Assembly (NCBI GenBank): GCA_018812355.1
Contig: JAHJDQ010000081.1
Location: forward strand, 1-10,179
Direction of reading: 5' to 3'
Source of the DNA: Nanobdellota archaeon
GTDB taxonomy: Archaea > Nanobdellota > Nanobdellia > Woesearchaeales > GW2011-AR9
Length of the DNA stretch: 10,179 nucleotides
Shown: piece by piece, positions 1-5,136 of the stretch
How the letters are laid out: every line of letters begins with the position of its first letter
How positions within the stretch are numbered: the stretch's first letter is position 1
Position numbers and translations under genes: made by a program
The notes under the pieces: generated by a model
Seen by the model: only the letters and a program-made list of their open reading frames with translations
What the model was told of the DNA's origin: nothing
Databases searched by the model: none

Positions 1-13
1 CCGGGCGCTGGCG
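1..13 (+). tRNA. Possible 3' end of a tRNA gene (partial, cut by window edge)
   Basis: The first 13 bases are very GC-rich, unlike everything around them, and are followed at once by a run of eight T. They can be read as a tRNA 3' end: T-stem strand CCGGG, acceptor strand CGCTGGC and discriminator G73, with no encoded CCA. G73 with a GCC...GGC acceptor end would suit an archaeal tRNA-Ser, but Asn or Asp are not excluded. The rest lies outside the window, so this is a weak inference from composition and layout. Confidence 0.3.
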
Positions 14-21
14 TTTTTTTT
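14..21 (+). terminator. T8 tract ending a plus-strand RNA
   Basis: A run of eight T directly follows a GC-rich segment on the plus strand, which is the usual archaeal oligo-T termination signal. It overlaps the stop codon of the converging superoxide reductase gene at 20-22, so the two units meet tail to tail with no spacer. Confidence 0.5.
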
Positions 22-403
22 ACTTACTTTTCCATAATCCATGTAAATTACAGTAAGCTCTTGCAGTAACACCTTCATGACTACTAAGATTAAATTCAGC
101 TTGAGGCTCTTCGCCTGGCTTTAGATAGCACGAAGCAATAACTATTCCATCTCCAAGAATTTCAATTAATTCAATGTAATGTTCTTCTGTCATCGGATGA
201 GGAACAGAACCAACTTTAACACTTACTTTATTGCCTTCAACCACAACTATAGGTACATGCTTCTCCATACCTTCATCAGCAGTTTTTTCTACTAATAACT
301 CCATTGGTTTTCCACAACAAACTAACTCTCCTCCTGCAGGATGTAAAATCTCAACCACATTCCCACAAACATTACATTTGTAAATTTGATTTTTTTCAGT
401 CAT
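20..403 (-). CDS. dfx: Desulfoferrodoxin-type superoxide reductase (2Fe-SOR)
   Basis: This cytoplasmic enzyme reduces superoxide to hydrogen peroxide without making oxygen, typical of anaerobes. Both iron centres are visible. The N-terminal desulforedoxin-like domain has Cys10, Cys13, Cys29 and Cys30 as the Fe(SCys)4 site. The catalytic domain has the EKHVP motif (Glu47, Lys48, His49), His69, His75, Cys118 and His121, giving the His4-Cys site. The length (127 residues) is normal for the family. Its ATG overlaps the rubrerythrin TGA in an ATGA, and a strong GAGGTGA site lies inside the end of rubrerythrin, so translation is probably coupled. It is last in the perR operon. The peroxide it makes would be handled by the two enzymes encoded just upstream. 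Confidence 0.97.
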   Translation of the reverse strand: MTEKNQIYKCNVCGNVVEILHPAGGELVCCGKPMELLVEKTADEGMEKHVPIVVVEGNKVSVKVGSVPHPMTEEHYIELIEILGDGIVIASCYLKPGEEPQAEFNLSSHEGVTARAYCNLHGLWKSK

Positions 404-918
404 GTTAACCTCACCTCAGATAATTTTAAATGATCATTTTCAACTTCAACAATAACTTCAAACAATCTTTTAAGACGTTCATTTTCAGCTTCATTAGCAG
501 CTTGTTTATAGAATTCAATAGCCCTGGTTTCTCTTTGATGAGATTCTTTTAAATTTTCTTGATTTTCTTCATGACAAGGTTCTTTTACTTCTGGTAATTC
601 TTTTAATTTCAGAATCTTTTTCCAAATGCTCGCATGTTCTGCTTCAACTTTCCTTAACGCTTTGAATAGTTGTTTCCCTTCTTCATCATTGGTTTTCTTT
701 TCTGCACATCCATAAAAAGCAACATTACTTAATTCCAGTTGTAAAGCTTTTTCAACATTAGCTTTATCTTTTTCGTTCAATTGAACATCAAAATTAGCTT
801 CTGCTTCAATTGCTTCTTTGATATTTTCTTTTTTTGCACCACAGAAAGGACAATTACTGGGAGCCTCATCCCCGACGTAAGGATCTCCACAAATTTCGCA
901 TCTCCACAATTTTACCAT
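400..918 (-). CDS. Rubrerythrin with N-terminal rubredoxin domain (reverse rubrerythrin type)
   Basis: Rubrerythrins are cytoplasmic NAD(P)H-linked peroxidases that reduce hydrogen peroxide to water at a diiron site. Residues 5-30 form a rubredoxin-like knuckle pair (Cys7, Cys10, Cys23, Cys26). From about residue 45 a four-helix ferritin-like domain carries the diiron ligands Glu62, ExxH (Glu92, His95), Glu130 and a second ExxH (Glu160, His163). The rubredoxin part comes first, opposite to classical rubrerythrin. Two extra cysteines (71 and 115) are not family ligands. The start is supported by AGGTGA about 7 bases upstream of the ATG. It sits between peroxiredoxin and superoxide reductase and overlaps the latter by 4 bases, which fits peroxide removal in an anaerobe. 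Confidence 0.93.
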   Translation of the reverse strand: MVKLWRCEICGDPYVGDEAPSNCPFCGAKKENIKEAIEAEANFDVQLNEKDKANVEKALQLELSNVAFYGCAEKKTNDEEGKQLFKALRKVEAEHASIWKKILKLKELPEVKEPCHEENQENLKESHQRETRAIEFYKQAANEAENERLKRLFEVIVEVENDHLKLSEVRLT

Positions 919-941
919 TTTTAATCACCTAAGTTAATATT

Positions 942-1532
942 TTAAATCTTACCTACTAAATCCATTCCTGGCTTTAAAGACTTTTCCCCTGGCTGCCAGT
1001 TAGCTGGACAAACTTGATCTCCATGTTCCCGAACAAACTGTGCTGCCTGAATCTTTCTCAATAATTCAGCACTATTGCGTCCAATACTATTATCATGAAT
1101 TTCAGCAGCTTTTAAAACACCATCCGGATCAATGATAAACGTTCCTCGCAAACTCAAACCTTCATGAGGAATGTACGTTCCGTAAGCACGACAAATCCTT
1201 CCGGTTGGATCAGCTACCATCGGAAATTTAATTTTTTTAATTGTTTCCGAATTATCATACCACGCTTTATGAACAAAAGTTGTATCTGTACTAACAGATA
1301 AGATCTCCACTCCTAATTGTTGAAACTGCTCATAATAATCAGCTAAACTACCTAATTCTGTCGGACAAACAAACGTAAAGTCTGCTGGATAAAAAAATAA
1401 GATGACCCATTTTCCTTTATGATCCTCTAAATTAGTTTTTTTAAATTGATTGTTATGAAACACATCAGCAGAAAACTTTGGCGCTGACTCATTTATTTCT
1501 AATTTATTAAAATTACAACAACCATGTTCCAT
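942..1532 (-). CDS. 2-Cys peroxiredoxin (AhpC/Prx1 family)
   Basis: This thiol peroxidase reduces hydrogen peroxide and organic hydroperoxides. The peroxidatic cysteine is Cys56 in the motif FTFVCPTE, and the resolving cysteine is Cys175 in VCPANW near the C terminus. The LRGTFIIDPDG strand is typical of typical 2-Cys enzymes that form dimers and decamers. At 196 residues it is near the usual 190-215. An unusual Cys-Cys pair (Cys5, Cys6) lies in a short N-terminal extension. The ATG is preceded by a GGGGGAG ribosome site. It is the third gene of the perR operon, 18 bases after the 36-residue gene. No dedicated reductase such as AhpF is present nearby, so its electron donor is unknown from this window. 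Confidence 0.95.
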   Translation of the reverse strand: MEHGCCNFNKLEINESAPKFSADVFHNNQFKKTNLEDHKGKWVILFFYPADFTFVCPTELGSLADYYEQFQQLGVEILSVSTDTTFVHKAWYDNSETIKKIKFPMVADPTGRICRAYGTYIPHEGLSLRGTFIIDPDGVLKAAEIHDNSIGRNSAELLRKIQAAQFVREHGDQVCPANWQPGEKSLKPGMDLVGKI

Positions 1533-1550
1533 TTTAACTCCCCCTTAACT

Positions 1551-1661
1551 TTATATTTTATACCAACTATATTCAACTTTTTTTGGTTTCGTCTTAATTT
1601 CCTCTAACAAATACAAATCTTTTTCTAAAATTCCATAATTCATTATTTGGTTTTTATACAT
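1551..1661 (-). CDS. Small protein of 36 residues in the perR operon, function unknown
   Basis: A short reading frame begins with ATG at 1661 and ends with TAA at 1551. It fills almost all of the space between perR (17 bases upstream) and peroxiredoxin (18 bases downstream). It has one of the strongest ribosome sites in the window, GAGGAGGG four bases before the ATG. The peptide starts MYKNQIMNYG and ends VEYSWYKI. It is rich in Tyr, Lys and Glu, has no cysteine, and has no membrane segment or signal. I do not recognise a family. Placement and ribosome site suggest it is translated with the stress genes. An alternative is that it is only spacer, with an internal TATA-like stretch at 1552-1562 serving peroxiredoxin. 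Confidence 0.62.
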   Translation of the reverse strand: MYKNQIMNYGILEKDLYLLEEIKTKPKKVEYSWYKI

Positions 1662-1678
1662 TTTACCCTCCTCAAATT

Positions 1679-2044
1679 TTACTTTTGACAATGAAAACAA
1701 ATTCCCTCAAAAATTATTGTCACGGAACTTGGTTTAAAATTAGTAATTTTTTCAAGAGCAAAATCATTAATCTCTTGCTTAAATAAATCAGTTATTTCTC
1801 CACACTTCTCACAAACACAATGTTGATGATTAGTAATATCACCATCATAATGATATTCTTTATTTATTTCTAAACGAAGAACCTTTCTTTCTTTCGCCAT
1901 TTGATTAAGATTACGGTAAACAGTTGCTAAAGTAATTTGTGGAATCTCTTTTTTAACTTCTTTATAGACTAATTCTGCTGTCGGATGTGTTTTTACTGAA
2001 CACAAACACTCCTGGATTTTAGCTTTTTGAATTGTTTTTCTCAT
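1679..2044 (-). CDS. perR: Fur-family peroxide-sensing repressor, PerR type
   Basis: This is a winged-helix metalloregulator that would repress the operon until peroxide oxidises its iron site. The N-terminal DNA-binding domain contains HPTAELVY and the recognition helix TLATVYRNL (residues 38-46). The C-terminal dimerisation domain has the structural zinc pairs Cys78/Cys81 and Cys116/Cys119. By alignment with the Bacillus PerR pattern, all five regulatory metal ligands are present: His20, Asp67, His73, His75 and Asp86. Asp rather than Glu at the last position favours PerR over Fur. It is 121 residues, slightly short at the N terminus. It heads the operon, with a perfect palindrome 5-23 bases upstream of its ATG, which indicates autoregulation. 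No ribosome site is seen, in keeping with a very short leader. Confidence 0.9.
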   Translation of the reverse strand: MRKTIQKAKIQECLCSVKTHPTAELVYKEVKKEIPQITLATVYRNLNQMAKERKVLRLEINKEYHYDGDITNHQHCVCEKCGEITDLFKQEINDFALEKITNFKPSSVTIIFEGICFHCQK

Positions 2045-2048
2045 TTTA

Positions 2049-2067
2049 ATTAATAATGATTATTAAT
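2049..2067. promoter_or_regulatory. PerR-box-like operator upstream of perR
   Basis: ATTAATAATGATTATTAAT is a perfect 9-1-9 inverted repeat. It closely resembles the 7-1-7 AT-rich PerR/Fur box of bacteria (TTATAAT-N-ATTATAA). It lies between the perR TATA box (2084-2091) and the ATG (2044), over the predicted start of transcription near 2062. Bound repressor there would block initiation. Confidence 0.75.
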
Positions 2068-2083
2068 AGGTAATAAGTATTAG

Positions 2084-2091
2084 TATTTAAA
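2084..2091 (-). promoter_or_regulatory. TATA box for the perR stress operon
   Basis: On the minus strand the sequence reads TTTAAATA. Its centre is about 25 bases upstream of the middle of the PerR-like palindrome, so the transcript would start inside the operator, with a leader of roughly 18 bases before perR. Confidence 0.5.
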
Positions 2092-2137
2092 GTTTATGGA
2101 ATAAAATGGCAAATAACTACTAAGATGTAGCAAAAGA

Positions 2138-2147
2138 TTTATAAATA
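2138..2147 (+). promoter_or_regulatory. TATA box for the 108-residue gene
   Basis: TTTATAAATA is centred about 25 bases before the ATG at 2168, which implies a leaderless transcript. No ribosome site precedes that ATG. The spacing is what archaeal TBP/TFB promoters require. Confidence 0.65.
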
Positions 2148-2167
2148 ATCCTTTTCTAACTAAAAAA

Positions 2168-2494
2168 ATGGGGTTTAGCATCTATCAAGAAATTTTTAAT
2201 AATGGTTCTCAGCGAGTTTGTTACAATTCATTTCATGGATTAAGAAAAGAGAATTCAAGCGGAACAAATAATTATAGTGTTAATTTTGAAATTTATCAAG
2301 AAGAGAGTGGTTGGGTTCATTTATTCTTAAGTTTTCAAGAAGAAGACGGCCAAGTCTGTTTCTCACCTGATGAATTTTCTAAATTAGAAACAAAATTAGA
2401 AGATTTACCACAAAGTAATGTTATTGTTGGTTCAATTATTGATTATCTTGAAGAATTATTTTTAACACTTCCAGAAAAGAGAATTCTTCATTAA
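2168..2494 (+). CDS. Hypothetical protein, 108 residues
   Basis: I do not recognise a family. The protein is mixed charge and acidic, with alternating aromatic and polar stretches around residues 37-55 (NFEIYQEESGWVHLFLSF) that suggest beta strands. A more helical C-terminal part follows (SIIDYLEELFLTL). There are two cysteines (about 18 and 64) but no metal-binding pattern, signal peptide or membrane helix. The ATG at 2168 sits at the expected start point of a TATA box, so the message is probably leaderless. It is divergent from the perR operon across a 123-base gap. Its stop directly abuts the stop of the converging coiled-coil gene (2494/2495). Nothing in the context defines a role. Confidence 0.75.
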   Translation: MGFSIYQEIFNNGSQRVCYNSFHGLRKENSSGTNNYSVNFEIYQEESGWVHLFLSFQEEDGQVCFSPDEFSKLETKLEDLPQSNVIVGSIIDYLEELFLTLPEKRILH

Positions 2495-3763
2495 TTATAA
2501 AGAAGCTAAAATTGCTTTTTCTTTTTTGGTAATAACTGCTTGGCTTTTCCACTTTAGAAGTGTTTCTTTTAACAATGCTTCAAACTCATTTAAATCTTGA
2601 TTAATACGTTGATAATCTCTTAAGAATTCAGGTTCATCAAAAAAGAAAGTATTATCAATAGTTTGTCTTAAAACACTAAAAAGATGCTGAAAATATCTTA
2701 CTTGATGTTCTAATCTTTTAAAATTACATTTTAATCTGCTTATAGCCTCAATTACTTCATTAATTTTTCTTAAAATTCTTTTCTTTTTTCTTTTCTTTAA
2801 CCATTTACTCTCTTTATAATGTTTAATCAAAGCAAATATATTAACTAATTCATGATCAATTTCTTTATGAAAATATTTAATATCTTTTTTCAATTCCGCA
2901 TATAATGATTCTCTTGATTCTGGTTCTACTAAATTCAATTCTTTTAACACTATATCCATTTCTTTAAGTTTTGACTTAACTTTCTGTTCAGTTTCTATTT
3001 CTAAAATAACATCAGCTAAAATCTCTTTAATTTTAGAATCATCAAATGATTGCTGATAATTAAATTCTTCATTGAATTTTTTTAAAATCATTTCTAAATG
3101 ATTTTTAACATTAGACATTTTTTCTTCAATAGTAAAATCTTTTTCTAATTCGTTGAATTTTAGATTCATTTTGTCTACTGCAAATTCAAAATGTTCAATA
3201 AGTTTAGTTATTTTACGATGATGTTTTATTATTATAGCACTATTAGAACGATATAAATCTACAAAGTTACTTCTGATTTTTTGCTCACCAATATCAAAGG
3301 TTTGTTTAGTATAAATGTTGTCAACAATATATCTAATCAGGTCTCTTTCAGCATGAACAAAATCGATTTCTTTTAATTCTCTAAGAATTTTCTGATGAGC
3401 TGGATAATTAAGCGCTTTAATTTTTCTAAGATAAAATTGTTTTTTTCTAGGATTAACTGTTAAAGACATCTGGTATTTTTGCATCTCTTTTTGAATTATA
3501 CTAAGTTCTGGTTCTTTCCTCTTAATTTCTTCTAAAACCCATTTGACAACATTTACTCTTTTATTAATTTGTTTATTAATATCTTTATTTAGATAAAAAC
3601 TTTCAATCAAATAACGATTAATTTCCGCTTCAAGTTTAATTTTATTTAAAATTTTAATAATTTTAACAATAACTTTTTTAACTTCATTAGAACCAACAAC
3701 TAAATTAGCATTACTCTCTAATTCGCTAAGAGTTACATCAATTAATTTAACCATATCAACCAT
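2495..3763 (-). CDS. Long coiled-coil protein of 422 residues, function unknown
   Basis: The sequence is almost entirely charged and alpha-helical, rich in Lys, Glu, Ile, Leu and Asn, with heptad-like spacing over most of its length. No enzyme motif, signal peptide or membrane segment is visible. A strongly basic stretch, LKKRKKKRILRK at residues 322-333, could bind nucleic acid or acidic lipid. An aromatic patch (TFFFDEPEFL, about 372-381) interrupts the helices near the C terminus. Met1 at 3763 is used, but Met4 is an equally possible start. A TATA box at 3798-3806 gives it its own promoter in the short gap after the NurA gene. A structural or chromosome-associated role is a guess from composition only. 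Confidence 0.78.
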   Translation of the reverse strand: MVDMVKLIDVTLSELESNANLVVGSNEVKKVIVKIIKILNKIKLEAEINRYLIESFYLNKDINKQINKRVNVVKWVLEEIKRKEPELSIIQKEMQKYQMSLTVNPRKKQFYLRKIKALNYPAHQKILRELKEIDFVHAERDLIRYIVDNIYTKQTFDIGEQKIRSNFVDLYRSNSAIIIKHHRKITKLIEHFEFAVDKMNLKFNELEKDFTIEEKMSNVKNHLEMILKKFNEEFNYQQSFDDSKIKEILADVILEIETEQKVKSKLKEMDIVLKELNLVEPESRESLYAELKKDIKYFHKEIDHELVNIFALIKHYKESKWLKKRKKKRILRKINEVIEAISRLKCNFKRLEHQVRYFQHLFSVLRQTIDNTFFFDEPEFLRDYQRINQDLNEFEALLKETLLKWKSQAVITKKEKAILASL

Positions 3764-3797
3764 TTTTTATTCAATCAAATATAACTATAATTACCTA

Positions 3798-3806
3798 ATA
3801 TAAATA
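3798..3806 (-). promoter_or_regulatory. TATA box for the coiled-coil gene
   Basis: On the minus strand the sequence reads ATTTATATT, within the 51-base gap between the NurA-domain gene and the coiled-coil gene. Transcription would begin near 3777, giving a leader of about 15 bases. The two genes on the same strand are therefore not necessarily one operon. Confidence 0.5.
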
Positions 3807-3814
3807 CTTTACTC

Positions 3815-4756
3815 TTACCCTAAATTATCCAAAATCTGATGAGCATTAACAGTATTCAAATAATCAGCAATCTCTTTATTTTCCCTTCTTAATAAGAAAT
3901 TCATCATTAATGACTTCTTTTCAGCATTACTTACTCTAGCTAATTTATCCACAAAAATCAAACCGTAGGGATAACCTAAAAATAAAGCATCTTGACAATT
4001 ATCAAGTAAAAACGCTAAAACCTCTTTATTTCCTTCAAACCTAAAAACATGCTTCGCTTGCTCATTCAATTTCACAAAATAACTTTTTTCTTCAATCAAA
4101 TAACTCCAACAACAACTTAAACCAATCTTATTCAATAAAACTACTGGACTATTGCCAGAAGTAGTAAATAATGATGATGATTTTGCCAAAGCAGAAACAT
4201 TCCCAGAAAGTTTACTTAAATACTTCTCTTCATTGTTAAAAGTTTTCTCTAAAGTTCCGTCTAAGATGACAAAATCAGCTTCAACTTGTCCTGCTAAGGC
4301 TAATTCAGCAAATCTTCGTGCCATATTACAAACTTTAGAAATCGGTGCCCGTTCCATTCCTGTTTTAATTGAAGCATCATTAGATGAGATTAACAGATCT
4401 TCTTCTTCAATTATTTTTTCAGTTATAGGAAAAATCTTACTTTCATAATACAAATCATCATGAATATACTTGGCTCTCGTAAATAAATAAAACTCATTCC
4501 TATAATTACTAATTTTTTTATTACATTTAAAGATAACCGCAGCAACTCTAATCAAACTTAAACAAAAATTACCAGCTGAAATAATCTCCGCCTGCCCACC
4601 ATCTATAAAAGCAATTGTTTTATCTTCATCATTACTTGTAATACCAGCAAAATTATTCTTACTTATTTCAATTATGTTATTATTAAATATTAACTTATCT
4701 TCGTCTGAAAAATTAGTCAGAATATCCTTAATTTCTTGTGAGATTTGCTGAAGCAT
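3815..4756 (-). CDS. NurA-domain protein (putative DNA repair nuclease)
   Basis: NurA is a 5'-3' nuclease, RNase H-like in fold, that works with the HerA translocase in resecting double-strand breaks. Here the first metal-binding motif is AFIDGGQAE (Asp52), followed by a long strand-helix region. The RRFAE helix (Arg147, Arg148, Glu151) and second acidic motif VILDGTLEK (Asp166) follow in the usual order. At 313 residues it is in the normal family range. No herA is present in this window, whereas the two are often neighbours, so the partner must be elsewhere or the protein acts differently. The ATG at 4756 lies about 30 bases from a TATA-like stretch and lacks a ribosome site. The next gene upstream on this strand is the tRNA pair, separated by a U-rich terminator. 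Confidence 0.8.
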   Translation of the reverse strand: MLQQISQEIKDILTNFSDEDKLIFNNNIIEISKNNFAGITSNDEDKTIAFIDGGQAEIISAGNFCLSLIRVAAVIFKCNKKISNYRNEFYLFTRAKYIHDDLYYESKIFPITEKIIEEEDLLISSNDASIKTGMERAPISKVCNMARRFAELALAGQVEADFVILDGTLEKTFNNEEKYLSKLSGNVSALAKSSSLFTTSGNSPVVLLNKIGLSCCWSYLIEEKSYFVKLNEQAKHVFRFEGNKEVLAFLLDNCQDALFLGYPYGLIFVDKLARVSNAEKKSLMMNFLLRRENKEIADYLNTVNAHQILDNLG

Positions 4757-4780
4757 GAAATTTCAATAAAACTTCTTCTT

Positions 4781-4793
4781 ATTAATATTTAGT
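4781..4793 (-). promoter_or_regulatory. TATA-like element for the NurA-domain gene
   Basis: The minus strand reads ACTAAATATTAAT, centred about 25 bases from a predicted start near 4761, just before the ATG at 4756. It is weaker than other TATA boxes here. It overlaps the region just past the tRNA terminator. Confidence 0.4.
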
Positions 4794-4797
4794 TACT

Positions 4798-4816
4798 TAA
4801 AACAATAAAAAGAATA
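4798..4816 (-). terminator. U-rich terminator after the tRNA-Leu/tRNA-Thr pair
   Basis: Directly after the tRNA-Thr discriminator the minus strand reads TTATTCTTTTTATTGTTTT, a series of T tracts without a strong hairpin. This is the normal archaeal oligo-T termination pattern. It separates the tRNA transcript from the NurA-domain gene. Confidence 0.6.
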
Positions 4817-4830
4817 AGCCCCTGCCGAGA

Positions 4831-4876
4831 TTTTCCGAGCCATAGCGAAGGAAAGTGCCGAACGCTAGTGACTGCA
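4831..4876 (-). other. tRNA-Thr intron 3, T loop, site 59/60 (46 bases)
   Basis: The intron interrupts the T loop between U59 and U60. T-loop bases UUC pair with GAA near the intron 3' end as a short central helix. The inner part forms a hairpin: GUCA and UAGCG on one side pair with CGCUA and UGGC on the other, around a bulged C. A one-base shift of the boundary gives the same product because U lies at both ends. Confidence 0.82.
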
Positions 4877-4898
4877 ATTGAACTCGGGACCTCTGCCT

Positions 4899-4917
4899 CT
4901 TTATTGTCCAAAAGACA
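4899..4917 (-). other. tRNA-Thr intron 2, anticodon loop, site 37/38 (19 bases)
   Basis: This is the canonical archaeal intron position, one base after the anticodon. The inner hairpin is GUC-UUUUG-GAC. The central helix pairs loop bases UUG with UAA (one wobble), which is a relaxed bulge-helix-bulge. Its removal joins UUGGUA to A38. Confidence 0.82.
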
Positions 4918-4934
4918 TACCAAGGCAACGCTAT

Positions 4935-4964
4935 CTGGCGCCTTACGAAAGATATTCGCAAAGT
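4935..4964 (-). other. tRNA-Thr intron 1, D loop, site 20/21 (30 bases)
   Basis: The inner hairpin is CUU and GCGAA pairing with UUCGU and AAG across one bulged U. D-loop bases GCG pair with CGC near the intron 3' end as the central helix, leaving GU-A and AG-A bulges at the two cut sites. A boundary one base later gives the same spliced sequence. Confidence 0.78.
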
Positions 4965-5001
4965 ACCGCTAAGCCACAGGGGCAAAATGTCGGGGAAGGG
5001 A

Positions 5002-5030
5002 CTTTCAGACAAACAAATCATTTGTTTGCA
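5002..5030 (-). other. tRNA-Leu intron 3, T loop, site 59/60 (29 bases)
   Basis: This is the clearest bulge-helix-bulge of the six. T-loop UUCA pairs fully with UGAA near the intron 3' end, leaving three-base bulges AA-U and AG-U at the two cut points, inside the T stem GAGGG/CCCUU. The interior is an eight-pair hairpin, CAAACAAA/UUUGUUUG with loop UGA. Confidence 0.88.
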
Positions 5031-5062
5031 TTTGAACCCTCGAACCCACTAAGGGACAGGAT

Positions 5063-5085
5063 ATCTTTCAGTCGATACTTAATGA
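5063..5085 (-). other. tRNA-Leu intron 2, anticodon loop, site 37/38 (23 bases)
   Basis: The intron starts one base after the anticodon UAA. The central helix is CUU paired with AAG, with bulges AG-U and AU-A. An alternative inner pairing is AGUC/GACU. Removal gives the seven-base loop CUUAAGA between perfectly paired five-base stems. Confidence 0.85.
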
Positions 5086-5105
5086 CTTAAGTCCTGCGCA
5101 TTTGA

Positions 5106-5136
5106 TTGTCCACAAGTGAACTTATGCTCACAAGTG
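5106..5136 (-). other. tRNA-Leu intron 1, D loop, site 19/20 (31 bases)
   Basis: D-loop GUCU pairs with GGAC at the intron 3' end as a four-pair central helix, with bulges GG-C and AA-U. The interior pairs AC/GU and GUGA/UCAC. Splicing here restores GGUCAA, the usual archaeal Leu D-loop sequence, which supports this boundary over a one-base shift. Confidence 0.82.

Larger units (their letters stand above)
4817..4983 (-). tRNA. tRNA-Thr(GGU) with three introns
   Basis: Removing 95 intron bases from the 167-base gene leaves a 72-base class I tRNA. Acceptor strands are GCCCCUG (4983-4977) and CAGGGGC (4824-4818), with U73 at 4817 and no encoded CCA. The D arm is GCUU/UAGC around AGCGGUA, the anticodon stem UUGCC/GGCAG, the variable loop AGGUC, and the T arm CCGAG/CUCGG with loop UUCAAUU. 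The joined anticodon loop is UUGGUAA, giving GGU (4921-4919) with A37. G1-C72, C2-G71 and U36-A37 fit threonine. Introns are at 20/21 (30 bases), 37/38 (19) and 59/60 (46), each folding as an inner hairpin with a bulge-helix-bulge-like junction. The only imperfect stem pair is U13-U22. It follows tRNA-Leu after four U. Confidence 0.9.

Noticed and set aside
2049..2067. Palindrome as a terminator hairpin.
   Set aside because: It is purely AT, sits between a TATA box and a start codon, and no transcript is expected to end there, so an operator fits better.
4152..4448. A 98-residue plus-strand frame inside the NurA-domain gene.
   Set aside because: It is antisense to conserved motifs of a well-supported gene and has no start signals.
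4797..5090. Open frames of about 70 residues on both strands in the tRNA region (4797-5021 minus, 4878-5090 plus).
   Set aside because: They lie wholly within the two tRNA genes and their introns, have no ribosome site, and the peptides are of low plausibility.
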